A stretch of 64,000 nt of DNA, taken from Chelatococcus reniformis (GTDB lineage: Bacteria; Pseudomonadota; Alphaproteobacteria; Rhizobiales; Beijerinckiaceae). The stretch is from positions 372,001 through 436,000 of the forward strand of contig NZ_BMGG01000007.1 of assembly GCF_014640075.1 (NCBI RefSeq), written 5' to 3'. The notes under the pieces were generated by a model. It was given only the letters and a program-made list of their open reading frames with translations. It had not been told where the DNA came from and did not search any database. The position numbers and the translations under genes are program-made. Positions 9,195-17,993 of the stretch are shown one piece after another; the stretch's first letter is position 1, and each line of letters starts with the position of its first letter.

Positions 9195-9803
9195 TTAGAG
9201 CCAGGGGCGCCGCTCGGCCGCCTGGCGCTCGTAGGTGTCGATCGCCGGGCCCTTCTCCTTCGTCGTCACGCCGATGTCGTCGAGCCCGGACAGCAGCTTG
9301 GCCTTCCGCTGCGGATCGATGTCGAAACGCACGACGCCGCCGTCGGGCCCGCGGATCTCCTGGGCCTCCAGGTCGATCGTCAGGGTGGCGTTGGCGCCGC
9401 GCTTGGCATCGTCGAACAGCTTGTAGAGGTCCTCCTGCGACACGGCGACAGGCAGGATGCCGTTGTTGAAGCAGTTGTTGTAGAAGATGTCGGCGAACGA
9501 CGTCGAGATGACGCAGCGGATGCCGAAATCGAGCAGCGCCCACGGCGCGTGCTCGCGCGAGGAGCCGCAGCCGAAGTTGTCACCGGCGACGATGATCTGG
9601 GCCTTGCGGTAGGCCGGCTGGTTCAGCACGAAGTCGGGATTTTCCGAGCCATCCTCCTTGTAGCGCATTTCGGAGAACAGGCCCGTGCCGAGGCCGGTGC
9701 GCTTGATCGTCTTCAGATACTGCTTGGGGATGATCATGTCGGTGTCGACATTGACGATCTCCAGCGGGGCCGCGACCCCGGTCAGCGTCGTGAACTTGTC
9801 CAT
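9195..9803 (-). CDS. leuD: 3-isopropylmalate dehydratase small subunit
   Basis: A 202-residue swivel-domain subunit of isopropylmalate isomerase, which interconverts 2- and 3-isopropylmalate in leucine synthesis together with LeuC. Typical segments are [17 protein letters not shown] near the N-terminus, [17 protein letters not shown], and [17 protein letters not shown]. The ATG at 9803 gives the family N-terminus (MDKFTTLTG); the open frame extends upstream without a plausible start. The metallopeptidase gene lies 59 bp upstream in the leuC operon. Confidence 0.95.
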   Translation of the reverse strand: MDKFTTLTGVAAPLEIVNVDTDMIIPKQYLKTIKRTGLGTGLFSEMRYKEDGSENPDFVLNQPAYRKAQIIVAGDNFGCGSSREHAPWALLDFGIRCVISTSFADIFYNNCFNNGILPVAVSQEDLYKLFDDAKRGANATLTIDLEAQEIRGPDGGVVRFDIDPQRKAKLLSGLDDIGVTTKEKGPAIDTYERQAAERRPWL

Positions 9804-9862
9804 GTTCGTTGATCCATCGATAGGTCGGTAGCGAAATCGGGGTGCGGGGCGCCCGTGACGGT

Positions 9863-10288
9863 TCAGCCCGCCGCTGCCTCGACGGCCTCCATGTCGGCGT
9901 CCGACAGGCCGAAATGGTGGCCGATCTCGTGCACCAGTACGTGCGTCACGATTGATCCGATGGTCTCCTCGTGCTCCGCCCAGTAATCCAGGATCGGGCG
10001 GCGGTAGAGGAACACCATGTTCGGGAACTGCCCGGTCTGCGGCCCCGCGCCCTGCTGGGCGAGGCCGTGGCCGCGGAAGAGGCCCAGGAGGTCGAAGGCG
10101 GTCTCGCACTTCATCTGATCCAGGGTCTCGTCGTCCGGGAAGTCCTCGATGCGGATCACCACGCCCTCGCACAGCGCCCGGAACTGGTCCGGCAACGCCG
10201 CGAAGGCCTCGTCGGCGAGGCGCTCCAGATCCTCCAGGCTGGGGGCGAGGGCGTCGGCGCCGACGCCCTGGTGTTGCGCCCGGCCCAA
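9863..10288 (-). CDS. Small zinc metallopeptidase-fold protein (metallopeptidase family)
   Basis: About 141 residues. The segment [14 protein letters not shown] gives the zinc motif [11 protein letters not shown] (HExxH with a distal Asp). It belongs to the small possible-Zn-protease group with the opening [20 protein letters not shown]. No ATG precedes the conserved region. The only suitable start is a TTG at 10288, five bases past the leuC stop, with a GGGG stretch upstream; this start is an inference. It lies between leuC and leuD in the same direction, so it is co-transcribed. Its substrate is unknown. Confidence 0.72.
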   Translation of the reverse strand: MGRAQHQGVGADALAPSLEDLERLADEAFAALPDQFRALCEGVVIRIEDFPDDETLDQMKCETAFDLLGLFRGHGLAQQGAGPQTGQFPNMVFLYRRPILDYWAEHEETIGSIVTHVLVHEIGHHFGLSDADMEAVEAAAG

Positions 10289-10293
10289 CGGTC

Positions 10294-11697
10294 TCAGCCC
10301 CAGGTGCGGATGTCGACGAAGTGTCCTTCGATCGCCGCCGCCGCCGCCATGGCAGGCGACACCAGGTGGGTGCGGCCCTTGAAGCCCTGGCGGCCCTCGA
10401 AGTTGCGGTTCGAGGTCGAGGCGCAGCGCTCCTGCGGCGACAGCCGGTCGGCGTTCATGGCGAGGCACATGGAGCAGCCGGGCTCGCGCCAGTCGAAGCC
10501 GGCGGCGACGAGGATCTTGTCGAGCCCCTCCGCCTCCGCCTGCACCTTCACCAGGCCAGAGCCCGGCACCACCATGGCGTTGACGTTGGGGTTGACCTTC
10601 TTGCCCTCGACCAGGCGGGCGACCTCGCGCAGGTCTTCGATGCGGCCGTTGGTGCACGAGCCGATGAACACCCGGTCGAGCGCGATGTCGGTGATCCGGG
10701 TGCCGGCGGTGAGGCCCATGTACTCCAGCGCCCGATGCTTGGAGAGGCGCTTGGCTTCGTCCGCGATCTGCTCGGGATCGGGCACCTGGCCGGTCACCGA
10801 GATCACGTCCTCCGGGCTCGTGCCCCAGGTCACGATGGGCGGCAGCGCCGCCGCATCGAGCCGGATCTCGGCATCGAAATGGGCGCCGTCGTCGGTGTGG
10901 AGCGTGTCCCAGAAGCGGCGTGCGGCGGCCAGCGCCTCGCCCTTCGGAGCCATCGGCCGGCCGTCGAGATAGGCGTAGACCTTATCGTCCGGAGCCACCA
11001 TGCCGGCCCGGGCGCCGCCCTCGATCGACATGTTGCACACGGTCATACGGCCCTCGACCGACAGTGCGCGGATCGCCTCGCCTGCGTATTCGATGACGTG
11101 GCCGGTGCCGCCGGCGGTGCCGATCTCACCGATGATGGCGAGGATGATGTCCTTGGCGGTCACGCCCGGCGGCAGCGCGCCGTCCACCGTGACGCGCATG
11201 TTCCGGGCCTTCTTCTGCACCAGCGTCTGGGTGGCGAGCACGTGCTCCACCTCCGAGGTGCCGATGCCGTGCGCCAGCGCGCCGAAGGCACCGTGCGTCG
11301 ACGTGTGGCTGTCGCCGCAGACGATGGTGGTGCCGGGCAGGGTGAAGCCCTGTTCCGGGCCGATGATATGGACGATGCCCTGGCGGACGTCGCGCTCGTT
11401 GAAATACAGGACACCGAAGTCCTTGGCGTTTTGCGCCAGGGTGGCGATCTGCGTCGCCGCCTCGGGGTCGTCGATGCCCTTGCTGCGGTCGCTGGTGGGC
11501 ACGTTGTGGTCGACCACGGCGAGGGTCTTGGCCGGCGCGCGCACCTTGCGGCCGGCGACCCGCAGGCCTTCGAACGCTTGCGGCGAGGTGACCTCGTGCA
11601 CCAGGTGACGGTCGATATAGAGCAGGCTGGTGCCGTCGGGCTGCGTGTCGACGACGTGGTCGTCCCAGATTTTGTCGTAGAGGGTACGAGGGGGCAT
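10294..11697 (-). CDS. leuC: 3-isopropylmalate dehydratase large subunit
   Basis: The 467-residue aconitase-family subunit carries the 4Fe-4S cluster. Cluster cysteines are visible in [13 protein letters not shown] and in [24 protein letters not shown] and the opening [14 protein letters not shown] are family landmarks. Length is as expected. It heads the leuC-metallopeptidase-leuD operon. About 100 bp upstream is a candidate 51-codon frame. No leucine-rich leader peptide was seen. Confidence 0.96.
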   Translation of the reverse strand: MPPRTLYDKIWDDHVVDTQPDGTSLLYIDRHLVHEVTSPQAFEGLRVAGRKVRAPAKTLAVVDHNVPTSDRSKGIDDPEAATQIATLAQNAKDFGVLYFNERDVRQGIVHIIGPEQGFTLPGTTIVCGDSHTSTHGAFGALAHGIGTSEVEHVLATQTLVQKKARNMRVTVDGALPPGVTAKDIILAIIGEIGTAGGTGHVIEYAGEAIRALSVEGRMTVCNMSIEGGARAGMVAPDDKVYAYLDGRPMAPKGEALAAARRFWDTLHTDDGAHFDAEIRLDAAALPPIVTWGTSPEDVISVTGQVPDPEQIADEAKRLSKHRALEYMGLTAGTRITDIALDRVFIGSCTNGRIEDLREVARLVEGKKVNPNVNAMVVPGSGLVKVQAEAEGLDKILVAAGFDWREPGCSMCLAMNADRLSPQERCASTSNRNFEGRQGFKGRTHLVSPAMAAAAAIEGHFVDIRTWG

Positions 11698-11800
11698 GGC
11701 TGATCTCGTGAATGAAAAAAAGTCGGCAGAAAAGGCGGGATGGGCGAAAGCGGCGGCAGCCTAGACGCTGCCCCGAGCTCCCGCCGGCGCGGCGTCGCGC

Positions 11801-11956
11801 CTAGCGCCTAAGTTCCGCCTGGACCGACGCCGTCAGCCGCCCGAAGAAGCGCCCCGGCAACCGGGTGTGATCGTGCAGGATGACGCGCGCGGGCGTGCCC
11901 GCGCCCTGGTGGGCGGCGCGCAGCGGCAGCCTGTGCGGATTTGCAACGATCGTCAT
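11801..11956 (-). CDS. Possible small protein, unknown (51 codons)
   Basis: An ATG-initiated frame of 51 residues upstream of leuC, basic and without membrane segments (opening MTIVANPHRLPLRAAHQ). No family is recognised. An AAAGAA stretch just before the ATG is a weak ribosome site. After the stop, GGCAGC and GCTGCC arms at about 11757-11773 could form a small hairpin. It may equally be chance in GC-rich DNA. Confidence 0.25.
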   Translation of the reverse strand: MTIVANPHRLPLRAAHQGAGTPARVILHDHTRLPGRFFGRLTASVQAELRR

Positions 11957-12103
11957 CAGTTCTTTATAGCCGCTCCAAACGGCGCAGACAATCAATCCCG
12001 ATGCCGCCAAAGCGGTTGGTCGTCGCGGCTCACCATCGGGTGATGGGCCCCTTGTGCTTCGTGCTCCGACACGGCATGACCGCGCCTGAAGGGAGCCTAC
12101 GCC

Positions 12104-12502
12104 ATGAGCCTTCTCCTTGCCTTCCCGTTCCTGGTGCTGGTCGTTGTCGCCTACAACGTGCTCATCGTCTTCGGTACCGGCACGCTCGACACCATCGTCG
12201 GCCACCTGGCGCTGCCTTCGGGGGGCGGCTGGAACATCACCACCGGGGACACCATGCTCATTGTCGCCTTGGCGCTGCTGTTCGTCGAGATGATCTCGCT
12301 CGGCTCCCGCACGGCGACCATGGTCAACCACGCGCTGTCGCTGGTGCTGCTCATCGTCTGCATCGCCGAGTTCCTGCTGGTGCCCAAGTGTGGCACGAGC
12401 GTGTTCCTGCTGCTCACGGTGATCATCCTCGTCGACGTGCTCGCCGGCTATCTGATCTCGCGGCGCGGCGCCCGCCAGGAAGGCGTGCCGGCGCCGGCGT
12501 AG
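12104..12502 (+). CDS. Four-helix membrane protein, unknown function
   Basis: A 132-residue, very hydrophobic protein with about four membrane segments: residues 2-24, 48-66, 75-95 and 98-117. A polar loop (LPSGGGWNITTGD) separates the first two. The C-terminus RRGARQEGVPAPA is cytoplasmic by the positive-inside rule. No family was recognised. It is convergent with the formamidase-like gene and has no clear operon partner. Confidence 0.7.
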   Translation: MSLLLAFPFLVLVVVAYNVLIVFGTGTLDTIVGHLALPSGGGWNITTGDTMLIVALALLFVEMISLGSRTATMVNHALSLVLLIVCIAEFLLVPKCGTSVFLLLTVIILVDVLAGYLISRRGARQEGVPAPA

Positions 12503-12540
12503 CCACGTCTCACGTCCGGGGCGTCGATGCCGCGGTGCGA

Positions 12541-14082
12541 TCAGAGCGCGCCGAAGCGCCGCAGCACGTTCTCGGTGATCCGCTCGATGAAGGGGTCGCC
12601 GGCCGCGAGGCCGTGGGCCCATTCGGTCGTTCCCCCGTTGAACACCTCGCCGCGGCCGCGGCGGAACGAGGCCATCACCGCGTGGCCGCGCAGCAGGCGG
12701 CGCTCGGCATCCCCGTCGTGCTCGTCCAGAGCGTCGCGGAGCACGACGTCGACACGCTCGGGCGGGATCAGGGGCTGGTAGGGGGCCGCCGGGTCCTCGC
12801 CGAAGGCGGCCGGTGCCACGGCGATGATCTCGAGCGAGGCCGGCACGCCGAGGATGGGCCGGGCGACGAGGCGCCCGTCGCCGCCGAAGTCGAAGCGGCA
12901 GCCATCGTTCTCGTAGCCCAGCAGCGGCACCTCGGCGCCGATCACGTCGCCGTAGCCGAGGTCGGCGCCGGCGAGCGCCCAATGCCGCTCGTCGTAGACG
13001 GTGTAGCCGGCGGCGCCGCGCGAGATGCAGTTGCCCAGGCGGTGATACCCACCGAAGATGAAGCTGAGGCCGGTGATCTCGGCCTCGGGCCGGCCGAACC
13101 GCCGGTGCGACCACAGGTGCGTCGCCGTCGCGGCATCCTCCTGCGCGCGAGGGTCGGCTTCGAAGCCACGCCACTTGTGGCAGATCATGGTCCGCCCCTG
13201 GTCCTCGTGGCGGACCTTCCAGAAGGCGGTGTTGCCGGAGAAGATGGCGAGCCCGCCGCCGCCGTCGACGAAGTCCTCCAGCCCGTCGCGCTGCGGCCCC
13301 GACCAATACTCGCTGTGGCCGGCCAGGACGACGCAGCGAAAGCCCTCCAGGGCGCGCGGATCGGCGTCGAGGTCGTAGTCCGTCGCATAGTCGAGCGCGA
13401 TGCCTTTCGCCTCGCACCAGGCGACGAAGGCATGCTCCCACTTGTTGATGAAGCCGGCCGAGAAATCATAAGGCGAGGTGCGCCGCGCCCGGGCCCACTC
13501 CGGGTCCAGGCCCCGGGGGCGCTCGCCGAGCCCACGCTTGCGGTCGGTGACCAGGCGCGGCACGTCGGCTGGCGGCGTCAGCAGCATGGGCGGAAACGGG
13601 CGCTGCGTCGACAGCACGCCGATGGCGCCCTCCATGGCTTCGGCCAGCGGCAGGCGGCGCTCTAGCAGGGCGCCGACATCGCAATAGGCCGAGCGGCCTC
13701 CGAAGTAGTTGTAGGCGTTGTAGGTGTTCGTGTTGAGCACGAGCAATGCGGCGCCGGCGCGCTGCTGCGGGCGGGAGCGCACGCAGACGAAGTGGTGGGC
13801 GACCGCCCCGTCCTCCGCCGTCAGCGCGACGTCGTAGTAGCCGGGGCGCCAGTCGGCGCCGGCCTCGACCTCGGCGAGGATCGGCCAGCCGCAGCCGTTG
13901 CGGTCGGCTTCCGCCGGCAGTTCGGCCGGGGGCGGCACGAGGCCGCGGCGCTCCAGGACGACCTCCTCGCCGAGGCCGACGCGACTGATGCGCAGGCGGC
14001 ACGGCCGGCCATCGCCGCTGGCATGGAGGACGAAGGGCTCGCCCGGCTGCACACTCGGGCGGTCGACGTAGCAGGCGAGCAT
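12541..14082 (-). CDS. N,N-dimethylformamidase large-subunit-like protein
   Basis: 513 residues resembling the C-terminal glutaminase-like domain of the dimethylformamidase large (beta) subunit. Landmarks are ALLVLNTNTYNAYNYFGGRS, DYATDYDLDADPRAL, VVLAGHSEYWSGPQRD and GLAIFSGNTAFWKVR. The N-terminal 90 residues (YVDRPSVQPGEPFVLHASGD) look like a beta-sandwich module. The characterised enzyme is larger and needs a small subunit; none is encoded here, so the true substrate may be another amide. A GGGGAGG stretch about 8 bases upstream supports the ATG at 14082. Confidence 0.72.
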   Translation of the reverse strand: MLACYVDRPSVQPGEPFVLHASGDGRPCRLRISRVGLGEEVVLERRGLVPPPAELPAEADRNGCGWPILAEVEAGADWRPGYYDVALTAEDGAVAHHFVCVRSRPQQRAGAALLVLNTNTYNAYNYFGGRSAYCDVGALLERRLPLAEAMEGAIGVLSTQRPFPPMLLTPPADVPRLVTDRKRGLGERPRGLDPEWARARRTSPYDFSAGFINKWEHAFVAWCEAKGIALDYATDYDLDADPRALEGFRCVVLAGHSEYWSGPQRDGLEDFVDGGGGLAIFSGNTAFWKVRHEDQGRTMICHKWRGFEADPRAQEDAATATHLWSHRRFGRPEAEITGLSFIFGGYHRLGNCISRGAAGYTVYDERHWALAGADLGYGDVIGAEVPLLGYENDGCRFDFGGDGRLVARPILGVPASLEIIAVAPAAFGEDPAAPYQPLIPPERVDVVLRDALDEHDGDAERRLLRGHAVMASFRRGRGEVFNGGTTEWAHGLAAGDPFIERITENVLRRFGAL

Positions 14083-14212
14083 GGATTTGCCTCCCCGGAG
14101 GCGAAGGCGCCCGGAGCGGGGAAACTAACGCGAGCAGTCCGGGTTGGCGACCCGGGCGTCCGGCAGCGCGCCCGCGCTCGCCCGGCGCAGGTTCGTCATG
14201 CTGCTCACAGAA

Positions 14213-14240
14213 ATGGCCGGGTCACGCCCGGCCATGATGA
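14213..14240. repeat. Short inverted repeat (ATGGCCGGG type)
   Basis: The arms ATGGCCGGG and CCCGGCCAT flank a 3-base loop, forming a near-perfect hairpin 104 bp beyond the rplS stop. It belongs to the ATGGCCGGGCTTGACCC class of dispersed repeats also present at 22053 and 24530. In this position it may terminate rplS transcription. Confidence 0.65.
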
Positions 14241-14343
14241 AGCTTTGAGGCTCAGCCGCCGCGGCGCGCGGACGCGGAAAGCGGCGCTTGCGAGCGATAC
14301 CGAGACGGCCTCGCCCAACGCTGCGCGGGCTTGGCCTTTGATA

Positions 14344-14757
14344 TTACTCGGCGGCGGGGGCCGTTGCCGCGGCTGCGGCGCGGGCTGCCTTGGCCGGCCG
14401 GTCGGTCCGCTCGGCGATGCGGGCGGCCTTGCCGCGGCGATCGCGCAGATAATAGAGCTTGGCGCGCCGCACCTTGCCACGCCGGACCACCTTGATCGAG
14501 TCGATCATCGGCGAATAGAGCGGGAACACGCGCTCGACGCCCTCGCCGTAGGAGATCTTGCGGACGGTGAAATTCTGGTTGATGCCGCCACCGGCGCGAG
14601 CGATGCACACGCCCTCGTAGGCCTGCACGCGCGAGCGCTCGCCTTCGCGCACCTTGACGTTGACCTGCACGGTGTCGCCCGGTTGGAAATCGGGGACCGC
14701 GTGTGCGGCGGAGAGCTTGGCGATCTGCTCGCGATCGAGCTCTTCGATGACGTTCAT
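14344..14757 (-). CDS. rplS: 50S ribosomal protein L19
   Basis: A 137-residue L19 with the expected [49 protein letters not shown] and [12 protein letters not shown] segments. The Ala/Lys-rich C-terminal tail (about 25 residues) is an extension often seen in alphaproteobacteria. Two ATGs lie six bases apart (14763, 14757). The AGGAG site is 8 bases from the second and only 2 from the first, so 14757 is preferred. The usual partners trmD and rimM are not adjacent. Confidence 0.96.
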   Translation of the reverse strand: MNVIEELDREQIAKLSAAHAVPDFQPGDTVQVNVKVREGERSRVQAYEGVCIARAGGGINQNFTVRKISYGEGVERVFPLYSPMIDSIKVVRRGKVRRAKLYYLRDRRGKAARIAERTDRPAKAARAAAAATAPAAE

Positions 14758-14967
14758 GGTCATAACTCCTGCCGGTGCGGTCCGCAGGGGACCACAAGCG
14801 TTTCGGCGACGCTGTTGTGAGTTGGAGCTGCGCCAATACACGAGCAGGGGCCGTTTGTCGAGACGTCCGCCGGGGTGTTTTGGCATGGCCCGGCGGGACG
14901 CCGCACGCCTGCTGCACTTGCGAGATGGCGCGGGCGCTGCCATCTTCGTGCGGTCGTCAACGAACTG

Positions 14968-14982
14968 AAAGGAGGTGATCCA
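14968..14982 (+). promoter_or_regulatory. Extended perfect Shine-Dalgarno sequence
   Basis: AAAGGAGGTGATCCA is complementary to the whole 3' tail of 16S rRNA, far beyond a normal ribosome site. It ends directly at the GTG of the 25-codon frame, leaving 7 bases between GGAGG and the start codon, which is the optimal spacing. No other gene in the window has a site this strong. Confidence 0.7.
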
Positions 14983-15060
14983 GTGTCTGATCGTCAAGAG
15001 CTGCAATCGCGCGCTTGTGTGAACTGGGTCTCGACCTCGACCGGGATCCGTTTCGCCTGA
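14983..15060 (+). CDS. Candidate 25-residue peptide gene
   Basis: A GTG-initiated frame of 25 codons, opening [14 protein letters not shown] and ending in Gly-Ile-Arg-Phe-Ala before TGA. It is preceded by a perfect extended Shine-Dalgarno and followed 40 bp later by a terminator-like hairpin, so it looks like a self-contained short transcript. The composition (one Cys, one Trp, several Ser/Thr, no long hydrophobic run) does not suggest a membrane or toxin peptide. No family assignment is made. Alternatives are a regulatory leader or an RNA using the anti-anti-SD sequence. Confidence 0.5.
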   Translation: MSDRQELQSRACVNWVSTSTGIRFA

Positions 15061-15100
15061 CACGTCGTTGCCGTGTGGCGCGATTTGCATTCTGACCCCG

Positions 15101-15126
15101 GAAGGGCCGCCGCGAGGTGGCCCTTC
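15101..15126. terminator. Hairpin, probable bidirectional terminator
   Basis: GAAGGGCC-GCC and GGT-GGCCCTTC form an 11-bp stem with a GCGA loop, followed on the plus strand by a pyrimidine-rich run. It lies 40 bp after the small plus-strand frame and 31 bp after the cfa stop on the other strand, so it could end both transcripts. Confidence 0.6.
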
Positions 15127-15156
15127 TCCTCGTTGTGCTCAGCCGGCGATCGGCAT

Positions 15157-16395
15157 TCAGGTGACGCTGATCGTCGCACCGCGGCTGCGGCGGATGTCCT
15201 CAACCATGAAGTCGCGAACGATCGGCACCGCGTCGATCGCCGGTGAGACGGCGACCTGGAAGACCATGTTGGAGCCGGTCAGGAAGCCGAACTCGACTGC
15301 GGCCAGGTAAAACTCCCACATGCGGCAGAAGCGCTCGTCATAGATCGCCGCCGCCGCGGCGCGGTTGGCGGTGAAGCGCTGGCGCCAGTGCCGGATCGTG
15401 TGATGGTAGTGCAGCCGCAGCACCTCCATGTCGGCGACCCAGAGGCCCTGGCGCTCGGTGGCCGCGAACACCTCCGACAGGGCCGGCACGTAGCCGCCGG
15501 GGAAGATGTATTTGCGGATGAACGGGCTCGTGGTGCCGGGCGGGCTCATGCGGCCGATGCAGTGGATGAGGCCGTAGCCGCCCTCGCCCAGCAGATCGCG
15601 GATCTTGCCGAAATAGGCATCGAAATGGCCGATGCCGACGTGCTCCATCATGCCCACCGAGACGACGCGGTCGAAGCGCCCGGTGAGGTTGCGGTAGTCC
15701 ATCTCTCGGAATTCGACACGGTCGGCCACGCCGGCGGCTGCCGCGCGCTCGCGCGCGATCTTGATCTGCTCGGGCGAGACGTTGATGGCCACGACATGGG
15801 CGCCGCTGGTGCGGGCGATATGGATGGCGAGCGAGCCCCAGCCTGAGCCGATCTCGGCGACCGTGTGGCCCGGGCGCAGGCCGAGCTTGGCCGTGATGCG
15901 GGCCAGCTTGGCGAGCTGGGCTTCTTCGAGCGTATCGGTCTGCGGCCGCTCGAAGAAGGCGCAAGAATAATTGAGGCCCTCGTCGAGGAAGAGCCGGTAA
16001 AGATCGGTCGAGAGGTCGTAGTGGTGTCGCGCGTTTTTGGCCGCGACACCCACGGGGTTGGCCTGCTGCCAGCGCCGGGCGACGCGCCAGGCCCGCCGCA
16101 GCATCTGCTGCGAGCCGGCCGAGCCGAGGCCCTTGCGGTTCTCCGAAAACAGGTTGAGCAGGTCGTAGACGCTCGAGCCTTCGGCGAAGGTGAGCGTTCC
16201 GTCCATGTAGGCTTCCGCCGCGTAGAGCTCGGGGTTGAACGCCAGCTTGGTGTGCAGCGCCCGGTCGTGCAGCGAAAGGCGAACCTGCGGCCCCGGACCG
16301 TCGCCGCCGAACGGGTGCACCCCTCCGTCGGCGTCGGTGAGGACGAGCCTGCCGTTGCGGATGAACTTCTTCAGGAGACCGGACAGCAGGCGCAT
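15157..16395 (-). CDS. cfa: Cyclopropane-fatty-acyl-phospholipid synthase family methyltransferase
   Basis: A 412-residue SAM-dependent enzyme that methylenates unsaturated acyl chains of membrane phospholipids. HHYDLSTDLYRLFLDEGLNYSCAFF (from residue 124) and the SAM loop VAEIGSGWGSLAIH (about 179-192) are diagnostic. DRVVSVGMMEHVG and FIRKYIFPGGYVP are further family blocks. The ATG at 16395 fits the family start (MRLLSGLLKKFIRNG); the frame is open 46 codons further but without similarity. The substrate could also be a related fatty acyl chain, as many alphaproteobacteria carry several Cfa-like enzymes. Confidence 0.88.
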   Translation of the reverse strand: MRLLSGLLKKFIRNGRLVLTDADGGVHPFGGDGPGPQVRLSLHDRALHTKLAFNPELYAAEAYMDGTLTFAEGSSVYDLLNLFSENRKGLGSAGSQQMLRRAWRVARRWQQANPVGVAAKNARHHYDLSTDLYRLFLDEGLNYSCAFFERPQTDTLEEAQLAKLARITAKLGLRPGHTVAEIGSGWGSLAIHIARTSGAHVVAINVSPEQIKIARERAAAAGVADRVEFREMDYRNLTGRFDRVVSVGMMEHVGIGHFDAYFGKIRDLLGEGGYGLIHCIGRMSPPGTTSPFIRKYIFPGGYVPALSEVFAATERQGLWVADMEVLRLHYHHTIRHWRQRFTANRAAAAAIYDERFCRMWEFYLAAVEFGFLTGSNMVFQVAVSPAIDAVPIVRDFMVEDIRRSRGATISVT

Positions 16396-16652
16396 GGGGG
16401 CCGATACCGTGATCCATTGCTTTTTCGATGGAGCGGGATGACGGCGCGTGATCGCAGGCGCGTGCCCGTCCCCCTCCGGCGAGCCGGTCTCTTCTCTCCC
16501 ATTCGGCGGCCAATAGCCAGCCGCTCCGCCCATTCTCGGCAGGGCCTCCCCGGAGTAGCCTCCGTTGACACCGGCAGGCCCGCTCCATATACGCCCGGTT
16601 CCTTCGCGAGTCCGCGGGCCCCTTCCGCGGCGCAGAGTCGTTATGTTGAGCC

Positions 16653-17894
16653 ATGGCCCGGCTGGTGATGAAGTTCGGCGGCACGTCCGTCGCGGACGTG
16701 GCGCGCATTCGCAACGTCGCCCGCCACGTCAAGCGCGAGGTGGACGCCGGTCATGAGGTGGCGGTGGTCGTGTCGGCCATGTCCGGCAAGACCAACGAGC
16801 TCGTGGCCTGGTGCAGGGATGCCTCGCTGCTGCACGATGCGCGCGAATACGACGCCGTCGTCGCCTCGGGTGAACTGGTGACCGCAGGTCTGCTCGCCAT
16901 CGTGCTGCAGGAGATGGGCATTCAGGCCCGCTCCTGGCAGGGCTGGCAGGTTCCCATCCTGACCGACGGCGCGCACGGCACGGCCCGCATCCTGGGCGTC
17001 GAGGGCGCCGAGCTCGTCGCGCGCTTTGACGAGCGCCACGAGGTTGCCGTGGTCGCGGGCTTCCAGGGGCTGCACAGGGCCACCGGCCGCGTCACCACGC
17101 TGGGCCGCGGCGGCTCCGACACCAGCGCGGTGGCGCTGGCCGCCGCCATCAAGGCCGATCGCTGCGATATCTATACGGACGTGGACGGCGTCTACACCAC
17201 CGATCCGCGCATCGACGACCGTGCCCGCCGGCTGGACCGCATCTCGTTCGAGGAGATGCTGGAAATGGCCTCGCTGGGTGCCAAGGTTCTGCAGGTGCGC
17301 TCGGTCGAGCTCGCCATGGTGCATGGGGTGCGCACGTACGTGCGCTCGTCCTTCGACGATCCGGCCGACCCCAGGTCCGGCACCCTCATCTGCGACGAGG
17401 AGGAGATCGTGGAACAGCAGGTCGTCACCGGCATCGCCTATTCCAAGGACGAGGCCCAGCTCACGCTGCGCCGCGTGGCGGACAAGCCGGGCGTCGCGGC
17501 CGCCATCTTCGGGCCGCTCGCCGATGCCAACATCAACGTCGACATGATCATCCAGGTGGTCTCCGACGACACCACCACGACGGACATCACTTTTACCGTG
17601 CCGCGTGCCGACTATGACCGCGCGCGCACGATCCTGGAGGCGGTGCGCGGCGCCGTCGGCTATGCCACCCTCCAGGGCGCCACCGACGTGGTGAAGGTCT
17701 CGGCCATCGGCATCGGCATGCGCAGCCACGCCGGCGTCGCCGCGCGGGCGTTCCGGGCGTTGGCCGAGAAGGGCATCAACATCCGCGCCATCACCACTTC
17801 CGAGATCAAGTTCTCGGTGCTGATCGATGCCGCCTACACCGAGCTTGCGGTACGCACGCTGCACTCGCTCTACGGGCTCGACAAGGCGGCCTGA
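16653..17894 (+). CDS. lysC: Aspartate kinase
   Basis: A 413-residue monofunctional aspartokinase catalysing the first step of lysine, threonine, methionine and diaminopimelate synthesis. MKFGGTSVADVARI at the N-terminus holds the catalytic Lys-Phe-Gly-Gly motif, TTLGRGGSDTSAVALAAA is the nucleotide-binding region, and two C-terminal ACT domains (about 265-410, for example DKPGVAAAIFGPLADANINV) provide feedback control. It is divergent from cfa and has no other pathway gene nearby. Confidence 0.96.
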   Translation: MARLVMKFGGTSVADVARIRNVARHVKREVDAGHEVAVVVSAMSGKTNELVAWCRDASLLHDAREYDAVVASGELVTAGLLAIVLQEMGIQARSWQGWQVPILTDGAHGTARILGVEGAELVARFDERHEVAVVAGFQGLHRATGRVTTLGRGGSDTSAVALAAAIKADRCDIYTDVDGVYTTDPRIDDRARRLDRISFEEMLEMASLGAKVLQVRSVELAMVHGVRTYVRSSFDDPADPRSGTLICDEEEIVEQQVVTGIAYSKDEAQLTLRRVADKPGVAAAIFGPLADANINVDMIIQVVSDDTTTTDITFTVPRADYDRARTILEAVRGAVGYATLQGATDVVKVSAIGIGMRSHAGVAARAFRALAEKGINIRAITTSEIKFSVLIDAAYTELAVRTLHSLYGLDKAA

Positions 17895-17910
17895 TCGCGC
17901 CGCGGAGCAC

Positions 17911-17940
17911 ATCCCGATCGGAGGCCTCCTCCGGTCGGAT
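17911..17940. terminator. Hairpin between convergent lysC and acyl-CoA synthetase
   Basis: CCGATCGGAGG and CCTCCGGTCGG pair over 11 bp with one G-T wobble and a minimal loop. A second short stem (GGACA and TGTCC) follows at 17941-17959. Its position just past the lysC stop, between convergent genes, suggests a two-way terminator, although no clear U-tract follows. Confidence 0.5.
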
Positions 17941-17993
17941 GGACATCCTTGGGGTGTCCCCCGCGGCCTGCGGCGGCGGGGCGAGCCGGGGCG

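Larger units (their letters stand above)
14764..15156. other. 393-bp intergenic region holding a candidate small gene
   Basis: This lies between the rplS start and the cfa stop, both on the minus strand. It must hold the rplS promoter. On the plus strand it contains a 25-codon frame with a perfect Shine-Dalgarno (14983-15060) and a hairpin (15101-15126). Nothing else was recognised. Confidence 0.6.

Noticed and set aside
12104-12502. Small subunit of dimethylformamidase, because it is 132 residues and next to the large-subunit-like gene
   Set aside because: It is a four-helix membrane protein on the opposite strand, with no similarity to a soluble small subunit.
14967-14983. Fragment of a 16S rRNA 3' end on the minus strand (CTGGATCACCTCCTTTC)
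   Set aside because: The match covers only 17 bases and no rRNA sequence flanks it. A Shine-Dalgarno for a plus-strand frame explains it better.
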